This document shows, one piece after another, positions 1-6,674 of a DNA stretch of 64,000 nucleotides. The notes below the pieces were generated by a model that made no database searches, had not been told where the DNA came from, and saw only the letters and a list, made by a program, of their open reading frames with translations. The stretch spans positions 124,001 through 188,000 of the forward strand of contig NZ_JNCA01000006.1 of the NCBI RefSeq assembly GCF_000695795.1, in the 5' to 3' direction. Position numbers and translations under genes: made by a program. Position 1 is the stretch's first letter, and the number at the start of each line of letters is the position of its first letter. Source of the stretch: Flavobacterium seoulense (GTDB lineage Bacteria > Bacteroidota > Bacteroidia > Flavobacteriales > Flavobacteriaceae).

Positions 1-409
1 AAATTACGTCTTCAAGAAGTTGGGTTTCTTCGTCTTTTTTTAATAATTTTTTTTCGATAAGAAAGGATACTCTGTCGATAAATTCTTGTGAATATCCTGA
101 TTTTGCTAAAATTTCGGCAGTAGTTTTGGCGTGGAATTTTTTTAATTCTTCACGCCATTTTAAATAACCTACACGATCCATTGGATAGGATTCACGAGGC
201 ATTTTCCAGCGGCAAATATGCTGTGCTTTTGCTGCAATTTGAATTTCCTCAGAAGCATTTGGATGAAAATCCATCAGCCTTTGGTACATTCTATCGGAAT
301 ATAATAGCTCTTTTGGGTAAGATTTCGATTGAAATATCTCACTATTAGGATCTTGGGCATTTTCGGCATCAATCCTTGCGCTGGCGTTTTGAAATGGTGT
401 TAGTGTCAT
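1..409 (-). CDS. DUF4202 domain protein (3' end outside window)
   Basis: Translating the minus strand from the ATG at 409 gives an open frame of 136 codons running off the left edge, beginning MTLTPFQNASARIDAENAQD. The text matches my memory of the DUF4202 family (about 190 residues), with conserved stretches such as KAQHICRWKMPRESYPMDR. The function is unknown; an HD-like helical fold has been suggested by the spacing of conserved H and D residues, but I cannot confirm that here. It starts 32 bp after the nirD stop on the same strand, so it is very likely the third gene of a nirB-nirD-DUF4202 operon. That context suggests an accessory role in nitrite or sulfite reduction. The C-terminus is missing because of the window edge. 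Confidence 0.8.
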   Translation of the reverse strand, partial: MTLTPFQNASARIDAENAQDPNSEIFQSKSYPKELLYSDRMYQRLMDFHPNASEEIQIAAKAQHICRWKMPRESYPMDRVGYLKWREELKKFHAKTTAEILAKSGYSQEFIDRVSFLIEKKLLKKDEETQLLEDVI

Positions 410-441
410 TTGAAAAAGTGTGTGTTTTCAAAGATACATAA

Positions 442-819
442 TTATTCTAAGAAGCCAACGAATACTTCGTTATCTACTACTTTTACCGGGTAAGTTGCAA
501 TAGAAAAATCATCACCGTTTAAGTTAGATCCATCCACGAGAGAGAATGTTTTTTTGTGCATTGGACAGGCAATTTTAGGAACACCATCAGCTGAACCTGT
601 CATTCCACGTGACAAAACCATTTCCATTTTATGCGGACAGGCATTTTGACAAGCGTACCATTCGTTTCTTCTTTCGAAATTAAAAACAGCAATTTGTTTG
701 TCTTTGTATTTAATACATCCACCTCTATTACTTGGAAAGTCTTTAATGTTTCCGGCTTTGAACCAGGTAGTTACTTCATTTATAGAAACCGATTTGTATT
801 TGTCTAAAATATTTTCCAT
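442..819 (-). CDS. nirD: Nitrite reductase [NAD(P)H] small subunit, Rieske type
   Basis: This 125-residue cytoplasmic protein is the small subunit of assimilatory NAD(P)H nitrite reductase, which together with NirB reduces nitrite to ammonia. The fold is Rieske-like. The two ligand pairs of a Rieske [2Fe-2S] centre are visible: C61-P-H63 and C85-P-M-H88. They are worth noting because the well-studied enterobacterial NirD keeps the fold but lacks the cluster ligands. The gene lies 96 bp downstream of nirB on the same strand and 32 bp before the DUF4202 gene. Expression should follow the nirB promoter near 3449. Family assignment is firm; that the cluster is really bound is inferred from the residues. 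Confidence 0.93.
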   Translation of the reverse strand: MENILDKYKSVSINEVTTWFKAGNIKDFPSNRGGCIKYKDKQIAVFNFERRNEWYACQNACPHKMEMVLSRGMTGSADGVPKIACPMHKKTFSLVDGSNLNGDDFSIATYPVKVVDNEVFVGFLE

Positions 820-915
820 GATTTGTATGTTTTGGCTTTATCCATTACTTCAACTACTTTGTGAGGAGCTGAAGTAATGTAAAAAAAGTGTGTTTGTTTT
901 GTTCTTAAAATTTAA

Positions 916-3423
916 TTACCAGGCTTTTGGCATTTTTTGGTCTCTTAAAGGAATGTATTCAATATTATCGTCCTTCTCGTCAGAGTTAACAAAATGGCTA
1001 AAGCGTTTCATCAATCTTGGTTTTTCTAATACTTGTTTCCATTCGCATTCAAATGTTCCAACCAATTGTTCCATTTCAGCTTCCAGAGTTTCGCAAATTC
1101 CAATGCGGTCATGGATAATTACTTCTTTTAAATAATCTAAACCACCTTCTAATTTTTCTAACCAGGTAGAAGTTCTAATTAGCGGACCAGCTGTACGAAT
1201 GTAGTACATAAGGAAACGATCCATGTATTTGAATACGGTTTCTTTGTCTATTTGTTCGGCTAAAAGAACGGCGTGTTTAGGATTTGCTCCACCGTTTCCA
1301 CAGATGTAAAGGTTCCATCCGCCTTCAACAGCAATTACTCCAAAGTCTTTTCCTCTTGCTTCGGCACATTCTCTAATACAAGCCGAAACTCCTCCTTTTA
1401 ATTTGTGCGGAGAACGAATACCTCTGTAACGGTTTTCAAGTTCGATAGCAAAAGTGGTACTGTCGTCCATTCCGTAACGACACCAGGCGTTACCTACACA
1501 ACTTTTTACGGCACGCAATGATTTTCCATAAGCATGTCCGCTTTCAAAACCATTTTCGATAAGAATTCGCCATATTTCAGGTAAATCATTTAGTGAAGCT
1601 CCAAATAAATCAACACGTTGTGCTCCGGTAATTTTAGTATATAAATCGAATTGTTTAGCTACTTCACCAATTACAATTAGTTTTTCCGGAGTGATTTCAC
1701 CACCTGCAATTCTTGGAACAACAGAATAGGTTCCGTTTCTTTGAATATTAGCAAGGTATCTGTCATTAGTATCCTGAGTAGTTACGTGTTTGTTAGCCGT
1801 ATCATTATAAATACTAGAGAAAATAGAAGCTACTAAAGGTTTACAAACTTCGCAACCATCTCCGTTTCCATGATGGTCAATAACTTCATAAAAGTTAGTG
1901 TATTTGTTGATTTTAACCAGGTCAAACAATTCTTGTCTGGTGTGATTAAAGTGCTCACAAATACTTTCTTTGATTTCTTTACCAATTGATTTTTGGGCAG
2001 CTTTTACTAAATCAGCAACCATTGGTTTACAACCACCACAACCAGAAGTTGCTTTGGTAGTTTTTACTACATCACCGAATGTTTCACAAGTTCCATCTGT
2101 AATCGAACAGCAAATAGCTCCTTTAGTTACATTTTCACAAGAACAAATTACAGCAGTATCAGGTAAATCAGAAGCACTTCCGAATGAAGAAGCTTCTCCG
2201 CCTCTTGCTCCTAAAATTAAATCTTCAGGGTTAGGAGGCAATGCCATCCCGTTGCTGTAAATTTGGAATAATCCGTTGTAATCGCTTGCATCACCGACAA
2301 GAATTCCTCCCAAGAGTTTTTTTCCGTCTTTGGTAACATTAACTCTTTTATAAATTCCGCTGAATTTGTTTTCGTAAACAATTGCGGTAACTTCATCATT
2401 TTCGATAAAAGGATCTCCAAAACTCGCTACTTCAACACCAATCAATTTTAGTTGTGTTGACATATCGATAACTTCTCTCATCGTTTTGTCGCCATTCATG
2501 ATTTGCTCTGCAGCAACATCAGCCATTTCATATCCCGGAGCAACAAGACCGTAAATCATGTGGTTGTAAAGTGCGACCTCACCAATAGCAAAAATATTAG
2601 GATCTGAAGTTTGCATTTTATTATCTACAACAACACCACCTCTAACACCTACTTCAAGTCCGCAAACTCTTCCTAGTTCGTCACGAGGTTTGATACCTGC
2701 AGAAATTACCAGCATATCTACTTTTAGTAAATCATCGCCTTCAAACATCATTCCTGTTATAGCGTCTTCACCGGCAATATATTGAGTAGATTTGTTCAAG
2801 TGGATGCCAATTCCTAATTCTTCAATTTTAGATTGTAGCATATCACTTGCGCCTTTGTCTAATTGTCTTGGCATTAAACGAGGAGCAAATTCTACTACAT
2901 GAGCATTCAATCCTAAATCACGAACGGCTTTAGCAGCTTCTAGTCCCAGTAATCCACCACCAAGGACTGCAGCTTCTGTTGCGCCGTTTTGTTTTATTTT
3001 TTTAGCATACGCCATAATAGCGTCTAGATCTTCAATTGTTCTGTAAACAAAAACACCTTCTTTGTCTACACCTTCAATAGGTGGTACAAATGCAGCCGAA
3101 CCTGTAGCTAAAACTAAGTAATCATACTCGTGTGTGTTTTCTAGGTGAGTATGTATTGTTTTTTGTTCTCTGTTAATGTCTGTAATTAATTCAGAAGTAT
3201 TAAGTATAATGTTATTTTCCTCATACCAGCTTGAAGTTGATAATGATAAATCTTCAGCACTTTTTCCAGCAAAGTATTCACTTAAGTGAACTCTGTCATA
3301 AGCACGTCTTGGCTCTTCTCCAAATACGGTGATTTGATAATTTTCATGTCCTTGTTTTGATACAAATTTTTCACAAAATTTATATCCTACCATTCCGTTT
3401 CCGACTACTATTACTTTTATCAT
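916..3423 (-). CDS. nirB: Nitrite reductase [NAD(P)H] large subunit
   Basis: This 835-residue flavo-sirohaem enzyme catalyses six-electron reduction of nitrite to ammonia in the cytoplasm. Domains in order: an N-terminal FAD/NAD(P) reductase (about 1-310, starting with a dinucleotide-binding stretch VVGNGMVGYKF), a rubredoxin-reductase C-terminal part, two BFD-like [2Fe-2S] segments (CSCENV...SGCGGCKP near 430-470, then GCEVCKP near 530), the ferredoxin-like half domain, and the sirohaem/[4Fe-4S] domain. The cluster signature is complete: SCVGNAWC gives C-X5-C and ACIREC gives C-X3-C. Length is normal for NirB. It is the first gene of the nirB-nirD-DUF4202 operon, preceded by a -7 box and a palindrome shared with the nrt and porin promoters. 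Nitrate reductase and sirohaem synthesis genes are not in the window. Confidence 0.96.
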   Translation of the reverse strand: MIKVIVVGNGMVGYKFCEKFVSKQGHENYQITVFGEEPRRAYDRVHLSEYFAGKSAEDLSLSTSSWYEENNIILNTSELITDINREQKTIHTHLENTHEYDYLVLATGSAAFVPPIEGVDKEGVFVYRTIEDLDAIMAYAKKIKQNGATEAAVLGGGLLGLEAAKAVRDLGLNAHVVEFAPRLMPRQLDKGASDMLQSKIEELGIGIHLNKSTQYIAGEDAITGMMFEGDDLLKVDMLVISAGIKPRDELGRVCGLEVGVRGGVVVDNKMQTSDPNIFAIGEVALYNHMIYGLVAPGYEMADVAAEQIMNGDKTMREVIDMSTQLKLIGVEVASFGDPFIENDEVTAIVYENKFSGIYKRVNVTKDGKKLLGGILVGDASDYNGLFQIYSNGMALPPNPEDLILGARGGEASSFGSASDLPDTAVICSCENVTKGAICCSITDGTCETFGDVVKTTKATSGCGGCKPMVADLVKAAQKSIGKEIKESICEHFNHTRQELFDLVKINKYTNFYEVIDHHGNGDGCEVCKPLVASIFSSIYNDTANKHVTTQDTNDRYLANIQRNGTYSVVPRIAGGEITPEKLIVIGEVAKQFDLYTKITGAQRVDLFGASLNDLPEIWRILIENGFESGHAYGKSLRAVKSCVGNAWCRYGMDDSTTFAIELENRYRGIRSPHKLKGGVSACIRECAEARGKDFGVIAVEGGWNLYICGNGGANPKHAVLLAEQIDKETVFKYMDRFLMYYIRTAGPLIRTSTWLEKLEGGLDYLKEVIIHDRIGICETLEAEMEQLVGTFECEWKQVLEKPRLMKRFSHFVNSDEKDDNIEYIPLRDQKMPKAW

Positions 3424-3448
3424 AATATCATTATTAAGTATTACGAAG

Positions 3449-3470
3449 CAAATATACGTATTAATACTTA
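3449..3470 (-). promoter_or_regulatory. nirB promoter: -7 box abutting a 6-4-6 palindrome
   Basis: On the minus strand TATATTTG (3456-3449) matches the Bacteroidota -7 consensus TAnnTTTG and lies 25 bp before the nirB ATG. Just upstream, overlapping by two bases, is TAAGTA-TTAA-TACGTA (3470-3455). There is no TTG at the usual -33 distance. The same arrangement occurs at nrtA and at the porin gene, so this is a candidate operator of a shared regulator. The regulator's identity is unknown. Confidence 0.6.
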
Positions 3471-3642
3471 TTTTAAATACTTAATTTTTGTTTTTTGATG
3501 TTAATTGAGATATTGTGAAAACAAAAGGAATAAAATGGATAATATGTAAAAAAAGAGCTGGAGTTTTTTCGTTTTTTAATCTATTGAAACTATAAACTTT
3601 AGTTTTTGAGATGTTTTTAACCTTAAAAATAGAAATATTACT

Positions 3643-3764
3643 ACTTAGTATTGGATGACTTAGTAAGAATGTAACGAGATTTTAAGTAGAAATAACTTTT
3701 TTATACTTAATTTGATTGTTTTGTTGAAATTAAAAAAAAGCTTTTTTAAGTAGGATTACTTAAA
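3643..3764. promoter_or_regulatory. Distal cluster of TACTTA/TAAGTA half-sites upstream of nirB
   Basis: The 411-bp gap between nirB and the HMA-like gene is noncoding. It holds a direct repeat ACTTAGTA (3643-3650 and 3658-3665, 15 bp apart), TAAGTA at 3683 and TACTTA at 3704. It also holds a perfect inverted repeat, TTTAAGTA-GGAT-TACTTAAA (3745-3764), whose core has the same 6-4-6 architecture as the promoter-proximal palindrome. These look like additional binding sites for the same regulator. Confidence 0.45.
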
Positions 3765-3783
3765 TCTGAAGAGAAATGTATAA

Positions 3784-3816
3784 AAAAACTCCTCTTAGAA
3801 TTTAAGAGGAGTTTTT
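3784..3816 (-). terminator. Rho-independent terminator of the HMA-like gene
   Basis: A perfect 14-bp stem AAAAACTCCTCTTA / TAAGAGGAGTTTTT with a 5-base loop lies 18 bp after the stop of the 3835-4089 gene. A U run follows on the minus strand, so it should terminate that gene. Confidence 0.85.
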
Positions 3817-3834
3817 AATTTTGATGTTTTTAAA

Positions 3835-4089
3835 TTATATAAGTGCTTTAGGAATGGCGTGAAAACCAGTTGCGATAACGGTAGTTTCTATATCCTCGAC
3901 ACTAATCATTTTATTAGTAAATACTGTAAATTCTTTTGGGAAAATAGTATTATTGATTTGGACTTCTGTAACGCCATCAAGTTTTAGAAGGGCATTTTTT
4001 ATTTGTTTTAATTCAGTTTCGTGATCTGCATTTGTTCCAAAAACTTTACCATGTTCTCCTGGAATAATATTGTCTGATAATAAACTCAT
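3835..4089 (-). CDS. Small HMA-like (heavy-metal-associated fold) protein
   Basis: This is an 84-residue cytoplasmic protein. Residues about 25-80 read like a ferredoxin-fold HMA/MerP domain (LKLDGVTEVQINNTIFPKEF, then a second helix ISVEDIETTVIATGFHA). The CXXC metal-binding pair is absent and there are no cysteines at all. It therefore probably does not bind copper in the canonical way. It is transcribed alone, with its own terminator, upstream of the nirB control region. Similar HMA-fold proteins without cysteines occur in Bacteroidota, but I cannot name a function. Confidence 0.6.
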   Translation of the reverse strand: MSLLSDNIIPGEHGKVFGTNADHETELKQIKNALLKLDGVTEVQINNTIFPKEFTVFTNKMISVEDIETTVIATGFHAIPKALI

Positions 4090-4245
4090 AATATATGTTT
4101 TTAATTAATATTCTTTGAGTCTTTATAAAAGAACTCTACATTAAATTTAAGCATTTATCTTAAATATTTCATTAAAACAACTCTCAACTTTCTGTTAATA
4201 TTTTTGGTAACGATTGTTTAAATTATTGAAATCCTCTAAAAAAAG

Positions 4246-4279
4246 AAACCCTTTTAGTCCGGGAACTAAAAGGGTTTTT
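4246..4279 (-). terminator. Rho-independent terminator after the SRPBCC gene
   Basis: A perfect 13-bp stem AAACCCTTTTAGT / ACTAAAAGGGTTT with a CCGGGA loop lies 20 bp beyond the stop of the 4300-4692 gene and is flanked by A/T runs. It fits the end of the pyrE-SRPBCC unit. Confidence 0.85.
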
Positions 4280-4299
4280 ATATAAGTTAAAATAGTGTA

Positions 4300-4692
4300 C
4301 TATAGTTTAGGCATATTAGTAACCAAAGTTTCTATTAATTTGCTAATTGGACCTTTAACCATCATAGCCATCATTGGGTTAAAACTTCCTTCAAAATCCA
4401 GTTTTGCAGAACTTGTATTAGCAGAAAGGCTTTCGATAGTTGCTATTAATGTAAAAGGAACTTTGTCAGATGCAGCACCAAATACAATTTTGTTAGGAGC
4501 TATTTTTTCGATCACTTTCAATTGAATTTCGGGCATTCCTTTTAGACCAAAAAGAAAAGAATCGTCTCCAATAACTTCAAACTTAGCAATGTTTTCAGGC
4601 ATTAGTTTTTCGAAATTTTTCATATCAGTCAATAAATTGAATAATTCATCTGCCGATTTTTCAACGTTTACCTTTGGACTTTCTAAGTTCAT
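4300..4692 (-). CDS. SRPBCC-fold (START/polyketide cyclase-like) protein
   Basis: This 130-residue soluble protein has the SRPBCC pattern: an opening strand (MNLESPKVNVEKSADELFNL), helix, a central run of strands and a long C-terminal helix (MVKGPISKLIETLVTNMPKL). Members bind hydrophobic ligands in a deep cavity. Flavobacterial orthologs sit next to pyrE, and here it starts 21 bp after the pyrE stop on the same strand, so the two are probably co-transcribed. No catalytic residues can be assigned. Function unknown beyond fold. Confidence 0.8.
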   Translation of the reverse strand: MNLESPKVNVEKSADELFNLLTDMKNFEKLMPENIAKFEVIGDDSFLFGLKGMPEIQLKVIEKIAPNKIVFGAASDKVPFTLIATIESLSANTSSAKLDFEGSFNPMMAMMVKGPISKLIETLVTNMPKL

Positions 4693-4713
4693 GATTTATT
4701 ATTTTAATTGCTT

Positions 4714-5355
4714 TTATCTACCCCAGGTAGAAGGAGTAACGCTCCATTCTCTTAAAGTACTTTCTTCTTTTTCAGTAATGTATTTTTTAGCTACAGCTAA
4801 GTTTAAAAGATTTTGGTAATTACTTAAAGTGTATAAATCCAGTTTGGCTTGTTTAAAGTTTTCTTCGGCAACATCAAAACCATAAGTAAAAATGGCAGCC
4901 ATTCCTTTAATATTAGCTCCTGCATTACGTAAAGCTTCAACCGCAAGTAAGCTGCTGTTTCCTGTACTGATTAAATCCTCAACAACTACTACATTCTGTC
5001 CTTTTTGCAGGAAACCTTCCACTTGGTTTTGACGACCGTGTTTTTTAGGTTCCGGACGAACATATACAAATGGTAACCCCATGCTTTCGGCAACAAGCAT
5101 ACCTATTCCGATAGCTCCTGTTGCAACTCCGGCAATGACATCTGGTTTTCCAAATTGTTTTTCAATGTTTTTTGCAAATTCATCTCTTACATAATTTCTT
5201 ATTGTTGGAAATGAAAGAATTAGACGGTTATCACAATAAATAGGTGATTTCCATCCGGAAGCCCATGTAAAAGAATTTTCAGGATTCAATTTAATTGCAT
5301 TTATTTGTAAAAGCAATTCGGCTGTTTTTTCGGCTGTATCTTTATTAAAAATCAT
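4714..5355 (-). CDS. pyrE: Orotate phosphoribosyltransferase
   Basis: The enzyme joins orotate to PRPP to make orotidine 5'-monophosphate in pyrimidine synthesis. The 213-residue protein starting MIFNKDTAEKTAEL has the type I PRTase PRPP loop VVVVEDLISTGNSS and the RPEPKKHGRQNQVEG catalytic flexible loop. I chose the ATG at 5355; the open frame extends to 5478, but the 41 extra residues are not family-like and overlap the divergent NUDIX gene. A TACATTTG -7 box (5367-5360) ends only five bases before this ATG, so the transcript may have almost no leader. It is probably followed in one transcript by the SRPBCC gene. Confidence 0.95.
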   Translation of the reverse strand: MIFNKDTAEKTAELLLQINAIKLNPENSFTWASGWKSPIYCDNRLILSFPTIRNYVRDEFAKNIEKQFGKPDVIAGVATGAIGIGMLVAESMGLPFVYVRPEPKKHGRQNQVEGFLQKGQNVVVVEDLISTGNSSLLAVEALRNAGANIKGMAAIFTYGFDVAEENFKQAKLDLYTLSNYQNLLNLAVAKKYITEKEESTLREWSVTPSTWGR

Positions 5356-5359
5356 AGTA

Positions 5360-5389
5360 CAAATGTATAAAGTTTTTGTGAACGACAAA
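5360..5389 (-). promoter_or_regulatory. pyrE promoter with possible leaderless start
   Basis: On the minus strand TTTG (5389-5386), 18 bp spacer, then TACATTTG (5367-5360) fits the Bacteroidota promoter pattern. The pyrE ATG begins at 5355. A start site about 5-7 bases after the -7 box would be at or beside the ATG. The box also overlaps the ATG of the divergent NUDIX gene at 5363. Confidence 0.5.
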
Positions 5390-5968
5390 CCACTTTTTTT
5401 GACAAATAAAATCTCAAAAGAAACTGATTTTAAGCTTTTTTTGTTAGAAAGTATTGATATTGAACAAATTATTATCAAAATTTTTCAAAATAAAATTCAA
5501 AAAGCGTATCTCTATCATCCTGATGAAAAGGAGATTATGAAAACTTTAAAAACTAAAATTCCAGTCAATAAAGCAGGAGGAGGTTTGGTTTACAATAAGA
5601 AAGGGGAGGTGTTGTTTATTTTTCGAAATGGAAAATGGGATTTACCAAAAGGCGGTGTCGAAAAGAAAGAAGAAATTGAGCAAACTGCTATGCGTGAGGT
5701 AGAAGAAGAAACAGGGGTAAACCAATTGCGAATTACTAATAAATTGCAAAAAACCTATCATGTTTTTAAACGTAACGGAGTTTATAAATTAAAAATTACA
5801 CATTGGTTCGAAATGTTCTCTGATTTTGAAGGAACACCACAAGGACAGCTGGAAGAAGGAATCGAAAAAGTTGCCTGGATTCACCCTAATGAAATTCCCG
5901 AAGTTTTGAAAAATTCTTATGAAAATATCAAGTTGTTATTTGAAGAAGAAAAGCAACTTAAATTCTAA
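5363..5968 (+). CDS. NUDIX hydrolase
   Basis: This 201-residue cytoplasmic pyrophosphohydrolase has a complete NUDIX box at residues 97-119 (G97-x5-E-x7-R111-E-V-E-E-E-T-G-V119), which binds the metal and cleaves a nucleoside diphosphate linked to X. An N-terminal extension of about 65 residues precedes the hydrolase domain; this two-part form is common in Bacteroidota. The substrate cannot be read from sequence. It is divergent from pyrE with only seven bases between start codons, so the two promoters must lie in each other's coding regions. A housekeeping or nucleotide-cleaning role is plausible. Confidence 0.9.
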   Translation: MYKVFVNDKPLFLTNKISKETDFKLFLLESIDIEQIIIKIFQNKIQKAYLYHPDEKEIMKTLKTKIPVNKAGGGLVYNKKGEVLFIFRNGKWDLPKGGVEKKEEIEQTAMREVEEETGVNQLRITNKLQKTYHVFKRNGVYKLKITHWFEMFSDFEGTPQGQLEEGIEKVAWIHPNEIPEVLKNSYENIKLLFEEEKQLKF

Positions 5969-6099
5969 AACTTTACTACTAAATCATTTTTTCAATTTTA
6001 ATTAAAACAGGAATAATTTTTGTTATTTCAAAAAGTGTATCTTTAATATAAGATGTTGTATTTCAGGTGTCTTTTGTGTAATTGTAAAAATCATAAATT

Positions 6100-6621
6100 A
6101 TGAAAATATTAAAATCAGTTATTTTAGTACTGCTTTGTTTTAATGTATTAATTGGATATTCTCAGCAAAAAACAAAAAAGCAACTTAGAATTGAGAAAAA
6201 AGTAGCCAAAGAAAAAGAAATCGAAAAGTTAATTAATGCTAAAGAGTTTCAATTTGTAGCCAGAAATTCAAATTCGCCCTCTTTTCGAATGATCGATTTA
6301 AGCATTATTCCTAATTACATTAGGTTTAAAACAGATTTTATAAAAAGTGAAATGCCATTTTTTGGTCGGGGATTTAGTGGATTAGGCTACGGAGGAAGTG
6401 ATACTGGTTTGAAATTTGAAGGAGTTCCTGAAAATTTTACTGTCAAGAAAAATAAGAAAGAGTATTCGGTTAAAACTTCAGTAAAAGGAAAGCAGGACAA
6501 TTTTGATATAACGCTTTCAGTTTCTTTTGAAGGAAGTGCTACGCTAACAATTATTAGTAACAATAGAGAATCGATTTCTTATTTTGGAGAAATATCAGCT
6601 TTAGAAGAAGAGAAAAAATAA
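6100..6621 (+). CDS. Secreted DUF4251 domain protein
   Basis: This is a 173-residue protein with a Sec signal peptide (MKILKSVILVLLCFNVLIGYSQ) followed by a lysine-rich segment and a beta-strand-rich domain. It matches the DUF4251 pattern (AKEFQFVARNSNSPSFRMID..., a central glycine-rich YGGSDTGLKFEG loop, then TLTIISNNRESISYFGEI). It is predicted to be periplasmic. Function unknown. It is a single gene with its own terminator, 131 bp after the NUDIX gene. Confidence 0.75.
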   Translation: MKILKSVILVLLCFNVLIGYSQQKTKKQLRIEKKVAKEKEIEKLINAKEFQFVARNSNSPSFRMIDLSIIPNYIRFKTDFIKSEMPFFGRGFSGLGYGGSDTGLKFEGVPENFTVKKNKKEYSVKTSVKGKQDNFDITLSVSFEGSATLTIISNNRESISYFGEISALEEEKK

Positions 6622-6625
6622 AATA

Positions 6626-6652
6626 AAAACGTCCCAAATCGGGACGTTTTTT
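6626..6652 (+). terminator. Terminator between DUF4251 and acyl-CoA dehydrogenase genes
   Basis: The perfect stem AAAACGTCCC / GGGACGTTTT with loop AAATC is followed by a T run. It lies between two convergent genes and could serve both. Confidence 0.85.
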
Positions 6653-6674
6653 ATGTTTAAATGCAAAAATTAGA

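Noticed and set aside
890-1135. Plus-strand ORF of 81 codons over nirB
   Set aside because: It is antisense to strongly conserved NirB codons, with no family resemblance and no promoter.
5356-5478. N-terminal extension of pyrE by 41 residues
   Set aside because: The extra residues are hydrophobic and unlike PyrE, overlap the NUDIX gene, and lie upstream of a good -7 box.
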